A stretch of 64,000 nt of DNA from Tistrella mobilis (GCF_039634785.1 NZ_JBBIAB010000021.1:1-64000); one strand, 5' to 3'. Positions 43,542-52,714 are shown, numbered from the stretch's first letter. The notes: generated by a model not told the origin, from the letters alone. Numbers and translations are program-made.

Positions 43542-44510
43542 TCAGGCCTTCACCTCGGCCTCCGCCTCCCCGTCACCGCTGCCATCGGTGCCCACACGGC
43601 CCCGCTGGCGCTTCTGCAGGTTCAGATAGACCAGGATCGGCACCGCGATGAAGATCGTGGAATAGGTGCCGATGAACACGCCCGCGATCATCGCGAAGGT
43701 GAAGCCCGCAAGCGCGGAGCCGGCCACGAAGTAGAGCGCGAACAGCGCGATCAGCGTGGTGAACCCGGTCATGATCGTCCGCGACAACGTATCGTTGAGC
43801 GCCCGGTTCAGCAGCTCCAGGATCGTCATGTCGCGGTACTTGCGCAGATTTTCGCGCACCCGGTCGAAGATGACCACCGTGTCGTTCAGCGAATAGCCGA
43901 TGATCGTCAGCACCGCCGCGACACTGGTGAGATTGAACTCATAGCCGGTCACCGCATACATGCCGATGGTCATGATCACGTCGTGGAACAGGGCCGCGAC
44001 GGCGCCCACGCCGAACTGCCATTCGAAGCGGAACCAGACATAAATCATCATCGCCGCAATCGCGACCACGAAGGCGATCACCGCCCCTTCGATCAGTTCC
44101 TGACCCACTTTCGGGCCGACGAATTCGGCACGCTGGATCTGGATATTCGGGTCGACTTTCTCGGACAGGGTCTGGCGCAGCGCCTCGACCATCCGCCCCT
44201 GGGCGTCGCCTTCGCCGGCATCCTGGCCAAGGCGGATCAGCACGGCGTTGTCGGCCCCGAAATTCTGCAGCGACACATCGCCGAAGCTGCCGTCGCCCAG
44301 CGCTTCGCGCATCGCCCCCAGATCGGCGGGGCCGGAGGTCTCGACCTCGACCAGCACACCGCCGGTGAAGTCGATGCCGAAATTCAGCCCCTTGCCGACC
44401 ACCAGACCGATGGTGGCGATCGTCAGAAGGGCGGTGAAGACCAGGGCCGCGATCCGGTAGCGCAGGAAGTCGATATTGGTCTTGCCGGGGTGGAGCGAGA
44501 ACTTGAACAT
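43542..44510 (-). CDS. secF: Protein translocase subunit SecF
   Basis: A 322-residue RND-like membrane protein that, with SecD, uses the proton motive force to assist late Sec-dependent export. Six TM helices with a periplasmic P1 domain after TM1. Signature IDFTGGVLVEVETSGP, TSVAAVLTIIGYSLNDTVVIFDRVRENLRK, and SRTIMTGFTTLIALFALY. The start at 44510 gives the standard MFKFSLHPGKTNIDFLRYR N-terminus; 19 bp separate it from secD. Confidence 0.95.
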   Translation of the reverse strand: MFKFSLHPGKTNIDFLRYRIAALVFTALLTIATIGLVVGKGLNFGIDFTGGVLVEVETSGPADLGAMREALGDGSFGDVSLQNFGADNAVLIRLGQDAGEGDAQGRMVEALRQTLSEKVDPNIQIQRAEFVGPKVGQELIEGAVIAFVVAIAAMMIYVWFRFEWQFGVGAVAALFHDVIMTIGMYAVTGYEFNLTSVAAVLTIIGYSLNDTVVIFDRVRENLRKYRDMTILELLNRALNDTLSRTIMTGFTTLIALFALYFVAGSALAGFTFAMIAGVFIGTYSTIFIAVPILVYLNLQKRQRGRVGTDGSGDGEAEAEVKA

Positions 44511-44529
44511 GTGATCGATCCCGGCGCGG

Positions 44530-46098
44530 TCAGAGGGCAAGGGTCTTCGGACGCGCCCGATGCAGCCAGCTGGCCACAAGCAGACGGGTCACGAACACGG
44601 CGCTGAACAACGTGGTCAGAATGCCGATCGACAGCGTGACCGCGAAACCCTTGACGGGTCCCGAGCCGAACTGGAACAGCAGTGCCGCGGCAATCAGCGT
44701 GGTGAGGTTGCTGTCGATGATGGTGGTCATCGCACCCTTGAAGCCCGCCTCCACCGCGGCGATCACCGATCGTCCGGCAGCGCGTTCCTCGCGGATCCGC
44801 TCATAAATCAGCACATTGGCGTCGACCGCCATGCCCATCGTCAGCACGATGCCGGCAATGCCCGGCAGGGTCAGCGTCGCCTGCAGGGCCGACAGGGCGC
44901 CCAGCAGCAGCACCAGATTGGCGAGCAGTGCCACATCGGCGTAAAGGCCGAGACGACGGTAGTAGAGCGCCATGAAGGCGATGACCAGAACGAAGGCCAG
45001 CACGCTCGCGAATTCGCCGCGGGCAATGGCGTCGGCACCCAGATCGGGCCCGACCGTGCGCTCTTCGATCACGGTCAGCGGTGCGGGCAGCGCACCGGCA
45101 CGCAGCAGAACGGCCAGATTGTTGGCTTCCTGAACCGTGAAGGTGCCGGAGATGACGCCCGAACCGCCCAGAATGGGCTCGCGGATCACCGGCGCGCTGA
45201 TCACCTTGTCGTCGAGGACGATGGCGAGGTTGCGGCCGACATTCTGCTGGGTGGCCTCGCCGAAGCGGCGGGCACCGACGCTGTCGAAGCGGAAGCTCAC
45301 CACCGGCTCGTTGTTCTGGAAGCTGGGCTGGCTGTCGGTCAGGCGTTCGCCCGACACCAGAACCCGGCGCTGGACCACATATTTGGTCGGCTGGCCACCC
45401 GGGCCGGTGCCGTCCAGCAGTTCCGAACCCGGCGGCAGCCGCCCGCCCGAGAGCACCTCGGCCGCGCTGACCGTGGGGTCGAGCAGGCGGAAGCTCATCT
45501 TGGCGGTGGTGCCGAGCAGGGCCTTGATTTCGCCCGGATTCTCGACGCCCGGCAGCTGAACGATGATCCGGTCGTCGCCCTGGCGCTGAATCGAGCTTTC
45601 GCGGGTGCCGAGTTCATCGACGCGCCGGCGCACGACCTCGATCGACTGGGCGAGCGTCTGGTCGCGGCGATGGGCGATCTCGGCCTCGGTGAAGGTGGCG
45701 CGGATCACCCCGCCATCGGTCGACACGTCGAGGCCGGCATTCAGGCCGCGCATCGCATCCGCGATCTTGCCGGCATCGGCGGCATCGCGTGCCCGGACCA
45801 CGATGGCGTCGCCGTCGACGCCGATCGCGGCATAACCGGTTCCGTCCTCGCGCAGCTTCGAGCGCACATCATCGGCAACCGAGGCCAGGCGCTCGCGCAG
45901 CACCGCCCCCATCTCGACTTCGAGCAGCAGGTGCGAGCCGCCACGCAGATCCAGCCCCAGGCTGAGGCGCTGTTTGGGCAACCAGTCGGGCAGCGCGTCG
46001 AGCGTCTGCCGGCCGATCAGGTTCGGAGCGGTGAAGAGAACGCCGATCAGGCAGATGCCGATGATCAGCGCCGTCTTCCACTTGGCGAATTGCAGCAT
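44530..46098 (-). CDS. secD: Protein translocase subunit SecD
   Basis: A 522-residue partner of SecF. TM1 near residues 7-28, large periplasmic P1 domain starting LSLGLDLRGGSHLLLEVEMG, the RVDELGTRESSIQRQGDDRIIVQLPGVENP repeat, and the C-terminal TM bundle with TLPGIAGIVLTMGMAVDANVLIYERIREE. The conserved Asp of the fourth TM, needed for proton coupling, is present. It follows yajC on the same strand and precedes secF. Confidence 0.95.
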   Translation of the reverse strand: MLQFAKWKTALIIGICLIGVLFTAPNLIGRQTLDALPDWLPKQRLSLGLDLRGGSHLLLEVEMGAVLRERLASVADDVRSKLREDGTGYAAIGVDGDAIVVRARDAADAGKIADAMRGLNAGLDVSTDGGVIRATFTEAEIAHRRDQTLAQSIEVVRRRVDELGTRESSIQRQGDDRIIVQLPGVENPGEIKALLGTTAKMSFRLLDPTVSAAEVLSGGRLPPGSELLDGTGPGGQPTKYVVQRRVLVSGERLTDSQPSFQNNEPVVSFRFDSVGARRFGEATQQNVGRNLAIVLDDKVISAPVIREPILGGSGVISGTFTVQEANNLAVLLRAGALPAPLTVIEERTVGPDLGADAIARGEFASVLAFVLVIAFMALYYRRLGLYADVALLANLVLLLGALSALQATLTLPGIAGIVLTMGMAVDANVLIYERIREERAAGRSVIAAVEAGFKGAMTTIIDSNLTTLIAAALLFQFGSGPVKGFAVTLSIGILTTLFSAVFVTRLLVASWLHRARPKTLAL

Positions 46099-46170
46099 GG
46101 ATACCGTCGTCTGGGCGGAAGGCAGTGAGGCGGCCGGGAAGCGGACCTCGGGGAGACGTCTTATCGGGAA

Positions 46171-46200
46171 GGCCGCCGCCGGATACCTCCGGCGGCGGCC
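46171..46200 (-). terminator. Hairpin between yajC and secD
   Basis: A 12-bp perfect GC stem (46171-46182 with 46189-46200), 6-nt loop, just after the yajC stop and before secD. It lacks a U tract, so it may be an attenuator or processing site that uncouples yajC from secDF levels. Confidence 0.45.
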
Positions 46201-46206
46201 TGGTCG

Positions 46207-46602
46207 TCACTTCCCGCTCTTCTCGGTGTCGGCGTCGGCGTCGTCGGCCTCGTCGGCCTCCTTGCCCTTACGGCCCGAGCGGGCCGGCTCGGTCGCCGCG
46301 ATCTTGTCGGTGATGGTGTGGCGCATCACCTTCACGCGCACGTCGGGCGCGATCTCGAGCGTGGCATAGGTGTCGTCATCGACCTTGGCGATCGTGCCGA
46401 CGATGCCGCCCGCGGTCACCACACGGTCGCCGCGACGCAGCGCCGAGATCATCTCGCGGTGCTGCTTGGCCTTCTTCTGCTGCGGCCGGATCAGCAGGAA
46501 ATAGAAGACGACGAAGATCAGGAGCAGCGGCAGCAGCTGCATGAGCATGCCGGCACCGCCGTCGGCACCGGCGGCCTGCGCATAGGCCGGAGAGATGAGC
46601 AT
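46207..46602 (-). CDS. yajC: Preprotein translocase subunit YajC
   Basis: A 131-residue single-TM accessory subunit of SecDF-YajC. After an alanine-rich N-terminus (MLISPAYAQAAGADGG) is the TM helix LMQLLPLLLIFVVFYFLLIRPQQKKAKQHREM, followed by GDRVVTAGGIVGTIAKVDDDT. The C-terminus is an acidic low-complexity tail longer than in E. coli. The start at 46602 is preferred over an upstream in-frame ATG because it has a GGGGA site and a normal family N-terminus. Confidence 0.92.
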   Translation of the reverse strand: MLISPAYAQAAGADGGAGMLMQLLPLLLIFVVFYFLLIRPQQKKAKQHREMISALRRGDRVVTAGGIVGTIAKVDDDTYATLEIAPDVRVKVMRHTITDKIAATEPARSGRKGKEADEADDADADTEKSGK

Positions 46603-46855
46603 CGATACGTCCCCGTGGGTATATATTGCGTTGGCAAGAGGAGGCCGCAGCCGCAAACCGGCTCCGGCGCAGTCGTGAGCGGACTATAGCGGTGCCCCGC
46701 AGCTTTGCAAAGCGAACCCGGCGGTCAGGGGACCGGGCCGGTACCGCGGTGTGGGGGTCCCCATCGTGGCCCGCCGCTTGGGCCTGCATCATCGACGCGA
46801 TATAACACCGCCTCACTGCCCCCTGTCCGACATCCGCCTGCAGGATCCTGCCCCG

Positions 46856-47749
46856 ATGACCGATACCGCCTCTGCTTCCCCCGACCTTCTGTCGGTGCTC
46901 GACCGCATCGCCTCGGCACTGGAGCGCATGGCCCCGCCGCCGGCCGCCGCGATCGATCTGGATGCCGCCGACGCCTTCGTCTGGGTCTCGACCAATCGCA
47001 GCCTGCAGCCGGTCCCCCGGGTCTCGCGGGTCGATATCGGCCTGCTTGAAGGCGTGAACCTCGCCCGCGATCAGCTGCTCGAGAACACCCGGCGTTTCGC
47101 CGCCGGCCTGCCGGCCAACAATGCCCTGCTCTGGGGTGCGCGCGGCATGGGCAAAAGCTCGCTGGTCAAGGCGGTGCACGCTAAGATCGTGGCCGAGACG
47201 CCGGCCGACCACCGGCCGATCAAGCTGATCGAAATCCACCGCGAAGACATTTCGCAGCTGCCCGACCTGCTGGCGGTTCTGCGCGGGGGCGATACCCGCG
47301 CGCTGCTGTTCTGCGACGATCTGTCTTTCGATCACGACGATACCGACTACAAGTCGCTGAAGGCCGTGCTCGACGGCGGCATCGAAGGCCGGCCCGACGA
47401 GGTGCTGTTCTACGCCACCTCCAACCGCCGCCATCTGATGCCGCGCGACATGATCGACAACGAGCGCTCGACGGCGATCAACCCGTCGGAAGCGATCGAA
47501 GAAAAGGTCTCGCTCTCCGACCGTTTCGGCCTCTGGCTCGGCTTCCATGCCTGCGATCAGAAGACCTATCTGGCGATGGTGCACGGCTATGTCGCCGCCT
47601 ATGGCCTGGGCGCCGGGGATGTCGATGTGGAGCGGGAGGCCGTCGCCTGGGCCCAGACGCGCGGCGGCCGGTCGGGCCGTGTGGCCTGGCAGTATATCCA
47701 GGATCTGGCCGGCCGGCTGGGCCGTCAGCTGGAAACCCGCAAGGGCTGA
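46856..47749 (+). CDS. DUF815 AAA-type ATPase
   Basis: A 297-residue ATP-binding protein of the DUF815 family. The Walker A is WGARGMGKSSLVKAVHA and the Walker B ALLFCDDLSFDHDD, followed by LKAVLDGGIEGRPDEVLFYATSNRRHLMPRD, a sensor-1-like Asn-Arg-Arg typical of this group. The family occurs next to secDF/yajC in many alphaproteobacteria, but its role is unknown. It is divergent from yajC with about 250 bp between starts. Confidence 0.85.
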   Translation: MTDTASASPDLLSVLDRIASALERMAPPPAAAIDLDAADAFVWVSTNRSLQPVPRVSRVDIGLLEGVNLARDQLLENTRRFAAGLPANNALLWGARGMGKSSLVKAVHAKIVAETPADHRPIKLIEIHREDISQLPDLLAVLRGGDTRALLFCDDLSFDHDDTDYKSLKAVLDGGIEGRPDEVLFYATSNRRHLMPRDMIDNERSTAINPSEAIEEKVSLSDRFGLWLGFHACDQKTYLAMVHGYVAAYGLGAGDVDVEREAVAWAQTRGGRSGRVAWQYIQDLAGRLGRQLETRKG

Positions 47750-47759
47750 ACCACCCGAA

Positions 47760-47786
47760 GGGCCGCGCTTGACGCGGCCCGCTTTT
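47760..47786 (+). terminator. Rho-independent terminator after the DUF815 gene
   Basis: Stem GGGCCGCG/CGCGGCCC (47760-47767 with 47773-47780), 5-nt loop, followed by GCTTTT. Confidence 0.7.
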
Positions 47787-47799
47787 GATGGTCCTGTTA

Positions 47800-47811
47800 A
47801 GTCAGTTGACT
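47800..47811. promoter_or_regulatory. Candidate TetR operator
   Basis: The inverted repeat AGTCA-GT-TGACT lies in a short AT-rich stretch 26 bp before the TetR gene start. Its placement suits autoregulation of the TetR-fabF pair. Confidence 0.5.
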
Positions 47812-47836
47812 AACTAAAACTGGACGAACCACCGGC

Positions 47837-48430
47837 ATGCGCCTCCCTGCCCGAGACCGCCGTGAGCGTCTGGCGCGAGCGGCGGCTGATCTCTTCCATG
47901 AACGGGGATATGATGCCGTCAGCCTGCGGGACATCGCCGCCCGGGCCGGCGTGCCGGCCGGTGCCGTGTTCTATCATTTCCCGACCAAGGCAGCCCTTGC
48001 GACGGTGGCGGCCGATGCGCAACTAAACCGGGCGGAGGAGATTCTGGCCCGGGCGGCCGAGGGCCGGTCTCCGGAAGAGCGGCTGACGATCATCGCAACC
48101 GGGCTGGCCGCCGGTGCACCCCTCGCCGCACGCCATGGCTGCCCGATCCAGCGGCTGGCCCGCGACCTGGCCAATGGCGGCGAGGCGGAGCGCGCCGCCC
48201 GCGAGACATGCATCCGGGCAGCAACCCTGTTGCGCACCAGCGTGGCCGCCGAACTGACGGCGGGCGGTATCGACGCAGACAGGGCGGACATCGCTGCCCG
48301 CGATTTCACCGCACGCTGGGCCGGCAGCGCCGTTCTCGCCTTTCTCGCCGGCGATCCCGCGCCGATGACCGATGGGATCGCCGCAGCCCTCAACGACCTC
48401 AGGACGCTGCTGTCCTCAGGGTCAAGATGA
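47837..48430 (+). CDS. TetR-family transcriptional regulator
   Basis: A 197-residue repressor with the N-terminal HTH LARAAADLFHERGYDAVSLRDIAARAGVPAGAVFYHFPTKAAL and an all-helical ligand domain containing ARHGCPIQRLARDLANGG. That segment is typical of the TetR/YxaF-LmrA-like C-terminal branch. Its stop overlaps or nearly abuts the ketosynthase gene downstream, and a palindrome sits in its promoter, so it probably controls both genes. Ligand unknown. Confidence 0.85.
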   Translation: MRLPARDRRERLARAAADLFHERGYDAVSLRDIAARAGVPAGAVFYHFPTKAALATVAADAQLNRAEEILARAAEGRSPEERLTIIATGLAAGAPLAARHGCPIQRLARDLANGGEAERAARETCIRAATLLRTSVAAELTAGGIDADRADIAARDFTARWAGSAVLAFLAGDPAPMTDGIAAALNDLRTLLSSGSR

Positions 48431-48441
48431 AGGACACCCCC

Positions 48442-49707
48442 ATGAGACGCATCGTCGTCACCGGTATCGGCGTGGTCTCGCCGCTCGGTCAGGGCGCGCC
48501 CACGGTCTGGCGGCGCCTGATCGAGGGGCGCTCGGGCATTCGCGCCCTGCCCGAGACCATGGTCCAGGATCTGCCGGCGAAGATCGCCGGCGTGGTGCCG
48601 GATGCAGCCGAGGATGCCGAGGGCGGTTTCGATCCCGCCCGCACGGTGCCGCCCAAAGACCACAAGAAGATGGACCGCTTCATCCTGCTCGCCCTGGCCG
48701 CCGCCGAAGAGGCACTGGGCCAGGCCGGCTGGCTGGAGGCGTCACAGGCGGAACGCGATCGCACCGCCACCATCATCGGCACCGGCGTCGGCGGCCTGCC
48801 CGCCATGGCAGAGGCCGTGCGCACCACCGACGGCAAGGGTCCGCGGCGGCTTTCTCCCTTCACCGTTCCGTCCTTCCTGCCCAACATGGCGGCCGGTCAG
48901 GTTTCGATCCGCTTCGGGCTGCGTGGCCCGCTCGGCGCGCCGGTGACCGCCTGCGCCGCCAGTGTCCAGGCGATCGGCGATGCCGCCCGACTGATCCAGT
49001 CCGGCGAGGCGGATATTGCCCTGGCCGGCGGCGCCGAAGGCAGCATCGACCGGGTCAGCCTTGGTGGCTTTGCAGCTGCCCGCGCCCTCTCGACCGGCTT
49101 CAACGATCGCCCGGCCGAAGCCTCCCGGCCCTTCGATGCGGCGCGCGACGGTTTCGTGATGGGTGAAGGTGCTGCCATGCTGGTCATCGAGGCACTGGAT
49201 CATGCCCTGGCTCGCGGCGCGGTTCCGATCGCCGAACTTACCGGCTATGGCACCAGCGCCGATGCTCATCACATGACCGCGGCCCCGGAAGACGGTGAAG
49301 GCGCCCAGCGGGCGATGCGGGCCGCACTCGCCTCTGCCCGTCTCGATCCGAAAGAGATCGGCTATCTGAACGCACACGCGACCTCGACACCGGTCGGCGA
49401 CGCCGGCGAACTGGCGGCAATCCGGGCGGTGTTCGGCGAGGGCGCCGGCGTGTCGATCTCGTCAACCAAATCGGCCACCGGCCATCTGCTCGGTGCCGCC
49501 GGTGCGATCGAGGCGATGTTCTCGGTGCTGGCGCTGCGCGACGGCATTCTGCCGCCGACGCTGAACCTCACCGATCCCGACCCTGCGGCGGCAAGGCTGG
49601 ACCTGATCGGGCCCGAGGCCCGGCACCGCTCCGTCGATCATGTGCTGTCAAACGGCTTCGGCTTCGGTGGCGTCAACGCCTCGGTGATCTTCAGCCGCTA
49701 TCGCTGA
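48442..49707 (+). CDS. fabF: Beta-ketoacyl-ACP synthase II family protein
   Basis: A 421-residue condensing enzyme. The catalytic triad is Cys171 (VTACAASVQAIGDA), His in NAHATSTPVGD, and His in SATGHLLGAAG, with the C-terminal SNGFGFGGVNASVIF loop. It lacks the usual acpP/fabG/fabH neighbours; instead it is coupled to a TetR gene, so it may be a second, regulated KAS II rather than the housekeeping copy. An AAGGA site lies 8 nt before ATG 48442; an alternative ATG at 48427 would overlap the TetR stop (ATGA). Confidence 0.88.
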   Translation: MRRIVVTGIGVVSPLGQGAPTVWRRLIEGRSGIRALPETMVQDLPAKIAGVVPDAAEDAEGGFDPARTVPPKDHKKMDRFILLALAAAEEALGQAGWLEASQAERDRTATIIGTGVGGLPAMAEAVRTTDGKGPRRLSPFTVPSFLPNMAAGQVSIRFGLRGPLGAPVTACAASVQAIGDAARLIQSGEADIALAGGAEGSIDRVSLGGFAAARALSTGFNDRPAEASRPFDAARDGFVMGEGAAMLVIEALDHALARGAVPIAELTGYGTSADAHHMTAAPEDGEGAQRAMRAALASARLDPKEIGYLNAHATSTPVGDAGELAAIRAVFGEGAGVSISSTKSATGHLLGAAGAIEAMFSVLALRDGILPPTLNLTDPDPAAARLDLIGPEARHRSVDHVLSNGFGFGGVNASVIFSRYR

Positions 49708-49735
49708 CAGCCGGCCCCATCATCGACACCCCAGC

Positions 49736-49760
49736 CTGCCCCGGCTCATCGCCGGGGCAG
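49736..49760. terminator. Hairpin at the convergent ends of fabF and the nlpD-like gene
   Basis: A 10-bp stem CTGCCCCGGC/GCCGGGGCAG (49736-49745 with 49751-49760) with a 5-nt loop. It covers the last codons of the nlpD-like gene. There is no U tract. Confidence 0.35.
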
Positions 49761-51068
49761 ATAACGTTCGGGATCAACGGCTTCGCGGCCCCGGCGCAGC
49801 TCGAAATGCAGCTGCGGCTGATCGACATTGCCGCTGGAGCCGACCCGGGCGATCACCTCGCCCTGCTTCACCCGCTGGCCGCGATCCACCAGCACCGCCT
49901 GGGCATGGGCATAGGCAGTCAGCCAGTTGCCGCCATGGCGGATCAGCAGCATATTGCCGAAGCCCTTCAGGTCGCTGCCGGCATAGACCACCACGCCATC
50001 GGCGGCCGCGCGGATCGGCGTGCCGCGCGGTGCCTGGATGTTGACGCCGTCATTGTGCAGACCGCCGGCCTTGTCGCCATAGCCCGAAACGACCCGGCCG
50101 TTGACCGGCCAGACGAAGCGTTTCGGCGCCGGCCCCAGATCGCCGGTGTCCACGGGCTTGGCCTTCACCGGCGCAGGCGCCGGTTCAGCCGCCGGCTGGG
50201 CCGGCTCAGGCGTGGCCACAGGTGCCGGTTCCGCCTTTGGCGGTTCCACCGGTGCCGGAGCCGGCTGCGGCGCCGGTTCTGCAGGTGCCGCGGGGGGCGG
50301 CGTGGCGTCTTCCGCAGGTGGGGCAAGCGTCACCGGCGCGCCACCGGTCGCGGGCTCGCCGGCCGAAGCCGGCGCCGTCGTCGTGACGGGTGCCACCGTC
50401 GTCGATGCGGCGGATGTGGTCTCGGTTCCGGGCGGCGGCAGGGGAGCGGACGAGATGCCAGTGCCGCCGGTGGCAGCGGTTCCCGCGGATGCGACGGCCG
50501 TGCCGCCGACCGCGGGCGACACCGAAATCGTCTCTGCCCCCTCGATCCGGGTCGAAGGCGGCCGGCCTTCCGGCCCCGCCGCAGCCACGGCCGCCGCCGC
50601 GGCCCGGGTCCCCGGCCCCTGCCCTTCAGGCACGACCAGGCGCTGGCCCGGCACCACGGGATAGGGCGGCTGCAATCCGTTTGCCTGGGCAAGCGCCGTC
50701 ATCTCCACACCATAGGCCCGCGAAATGCCGTAGAGCGTCTCGTTCTGGCGTACGGTATGGATGCGGTTCGCCGGCAGCACCAGCCGGTTGCCGGGATAGA
50801 TGGTATAGGGCGGTTGCAGATGATTCGCTTCGATCAGCGCCCGCAACGGCACATTGTTGCGCCGGGCAATGGCATACAGCGTATCGCCCCGCTCCACGAC
50901 GATCTCGCTCGCCCCGGCGGGAAGCGCGATCCCCGCAGGCTGGGCACCGCGAAAATCGACCGGCGCCGGCTCGTCGCGCCCGGCACAGGCGGCAACAAGA
51001 AGCACGAGCGCCGCTGCGGCGGCATGGCGAAAGGACAGGCTGGGTCTGATCATGGCGGCCCCGTTCAT
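49746..51068 (-). CDS. nlpD: NlpD-like LysM/LytM lipoprotein
   Basis: A 440-residue outer-membrane-type lipoprotein (lipobox VAAC, Cys28) with two LysM domains (GDTLYAIARRNNVPLRALIEAN and NETLYGISRAYGVEMTALAQAN), a long Pro/Ala/Glu linker, and a C-terminal M23/LytM domain. The M23 metal site is degenerate: the position of HxGxD reads NDGVN, although LHFELRRG is kept. Such domains act as activators of amidases in cell separation instead of as peptidases. It is last in the tat-serS-surE-pcm cluster. An alternative start is 51053. Confidence 0.88.
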   Translation of the reverse strand: MNGAAMIRPSLSFRHAAAAALVLLVAACAGRDEPAPVDFRGAQPAGIALPAGASEIVVERGDTLYAIARRNNVPLRALIEANHLQPPYTIYPGNRLVLPANRIHTVRQNETLYGISRAYGVEMTALAQANGLQPPYPVVPGQRLVVPEGQGPGTRAAAAAVAAAGPEGRPPSTRIEGAETISVSPAVGGTAVASAGTAATGGTGISSAPLPPPGTETTSAASTTVAPVTTTAPASAGEPATGGAPVTLAPPAEDATPPPAAPAEPAPQPAPAPVEPPKAEPAPVATPEPAQPAAEPAPAPVKAKPVDTGDLGPAPKRFVWPVNGRVVSGYGDKAGGLHNDGVNIQAPRGTPIRAAADGVVVYAGSDLKGFGNMLLIRHGGNWLTAYAHAQAVLVDRGQRVKQGEVIARVGSSGNVDQPQLHFELRRGREAVDPERYLPRR

Positions 51069-51141
51069 GGCGCGCCCAGTCTAAGCCGCATGTCGCACTG
51101 CGGCAACGGAAGCGTGATCCGGCACAAGCCGCCAGCGCGTC

Positions 51142-51807
51142 TCAACCCGCCGGCGAGCCCGGATCATCTTCGCGCGGCACGCCGGGCATCAGCGGCACGA
51201 AACGGACGCGGGCAATCTCGACGTCGTCGACGCCATCTTCGTTGCGGATCAGCTTCATCAGGCGCTGTTCGCGGCCATGGGCGCCGACCGGCATCACCAT
51301 CAGCCCGCCGATCGCCAGCTGATCGAGCAGGTCTTCGGGCACTTCGTCCGAAGCGGCAGTGACGATGATCCGGTCGAAGGGCGCCTGTTCCGGCCAGCCC
51401 CGCATGCCGTCGCCGATCCGGTTGACGACATTATGCATCGCCAGCTCGCCGAAGCGGGCCTGTGCCTCCCGCGCCAGGCTGCGATGACGCTCGACCGTAT
51501 AGACCCGGCGGGCCAGCCGCGACAGGATAGCGGTCTGGTAGCCAGATCCCGTGCCGATCTCCAGCACCTTGTGCCGGTCGCCCAGCTCCAGGGCCTGGGT
51601 CATCAGCGCCACCACCTCGGGCTGGCTGATGGTCTGGCCCTGCCCGATGGGCAGGGCGCGATTGGCATAGGCCTTGGGCACCAGAGGTGTCGGCACGAAG
51701 ATCTCGCGCGGCACCGTCTCGATGGCCTTCAGCACCCGCGTGTCGGTGATGCCCGCCGAACGCAGCTGCATCAACAGCTTGATCTTCGCTTCGGCGAGCG
51801 TCTCCAT
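51142..51807 (-). CDS. pcm: Protein-L-isoaspartate O-methyltransferase
   Basis: SAM-dependent repair of isoaspartyl damage in proteins. The 221-residue protein contains the PCMT signature VLEIGTGSGYQTAILSRLA, the preceding GQGQTISQPEVVALMTQAL substrate loop, and FDRIIVTAASDEVPEDLLDQLAIGG. The ATG at 51807 lies 2 bp after the surE stop, so the two are cotranscribed. Confidence 0.93.
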   Translation of the reverse strand: METLAEAKIKLLMQLRSAGITDTRVLKAIETVPREIFVPTPLVPKAYANRALPIGQGQTISQPEVVALMTQALELGDRHKVLEIGTGSGYQTAILSRLARRVYTVERHRSLAREAQARFGELAMHNVVNRIGDGMRGWPEQAPFDRIIVTAASDEVPEDLLDQLAIGGLMVMPVGAHGREQRLMKLIRNEDGVDDVEIARVRFVPLMPGVPREDDPGSPAG

Positions 51808-51809
51808 CG

Positions 51810-52565
51810 TCAGGCTCCCAGCACGTCCTCGAGCGCGCCCATATAGTCGCGGGCGGTCAGGTCGATATGCAGCGGAGTAACCGAGATGGCGCCCTTGCGG
51901 ATCACCGACAGATCGGTGCCTTCGGTCTCGTGACCGTCGCGGCGCAGGCCGCCGATCCAGTAATAGGGCACGCCACGCGGGTCGCGGCCTTCGACGATCA
52001 TTTCCCCCAGAACGCGCTGTCCCTGGGAGACGACCTTCACCCCGGTCACCGCCTCGGGCTCGACCGGCGGGTAGTTGACGTTGACCAGCACGCCCCTGGG
52101 CCATTTGGTGGCGATCAGCTTCTCGACCAGCGCGGGGCCATGAGCACGAGCCGTGCGCCACGGCACATCCTGCGGATCGACGAAAACCTGGCTCATCGCG
52201 ATCGCCTGCAGGCCCAGCAGCGTGGCTTCCTTGGCGGCGGCGATGGTGCCGGAATAGTGCACATCCTCGGCCAGATTGGCGCCCCGATTGACACCCGAGA
52301 GCACCAGATCCGGCGCGGTCTCGTGCATCAGCCGGCGGGTGGCGATCAGCACGCAATCGGTGGGGGTGCCGCTGACGCCATAGCGCCTGTCCGCGATCTT
52401 GCGCACGCGGAGCGGGTTATGGATGGTCAGCGAATGCGACACGCCGCTCTGATCGGTCTCGGGTGCGACGACCCAGACGTCGTCGGACAGCTCGCGCGCG
52501 ATCTGCTCCAGGATCGCGATCCCGGGGGCGTTGATGCCGTCGTCGTTGCTGATCAGGATGCGCAC
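51810..52565 (-). CDS. surE: 5'/3'-nucleotidase SurE
   Basis: Survival-protein nucleotidase acting on nucleoside monophosphates. The 251-residue protein begins MRILISNDDGINAPGI (Asp8, Asp9 bind metal), then VVAPETDQSGVSHSLT, YGVSGTPTDCV and LVLSGVNRGANLAEDVHYSGTIAAAKEA, the SurE signatures. The start is GTG at 52565 with AAGGAG exactly 8 nt upstream; the longer open frame is not coding. It is followed immediately by pcm. Confidence 0.94.
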   Translation of the reverse strand: MRILISNDDGINAPGIAILEQIARELSDDVWVVAPETDQSGVSHSLTIHNPLRVRKIADRRYGVSGTPTDCVLIATRRLMHETAPDLVLSGVNRGANLAEDVHYSGTIAAAKEATLLGLQAIAMSQVFVDPQDVPWRTARAHGPALVEKLIATKWPRGVLVNVNYPPVEPEAVTGVKVVSQGQRVLGEMIVEGRDPRGVPYYWIGGLRRDGHETEGTDLSVIRKGAISVTPLHIDLTARDYMGALEDVLGA

Positions 52566-52628
52566 GTGCCGAACTCCTTGAGGATCGGGAAAGCCGGGCT
52601 TGGATACCCGTTCTTGGCTTTCATGGGA

Positions 52629-52655
52629 AGTGCCGCCGATGCAATCGGCGGCACT
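52629..52655. terminator. Hairpin between serS and surE
   Basis: A 12-bp perfect stem, AGTGCCGCCGAT with its complement (52629-52640 with 52644-52655), and a 3-nt loop. There is no U tract. It lies between cotranscribed genes and could modulate readthrough. Confidence 0.4.
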
Positions 52656-52714
52656 CGTTTCCGGTATTCCGGTATGATGTGATGCGTGTCGCCTGCAGGG
52701 GACAGGCGAACGGA

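Noticed and set aside
52629-52655. A rho-independent terminator splitting the serS-surE operon
   Set aside because: The stem is perfect, but neither strand has a U tract. I list it only as a low-confidence hairpin.
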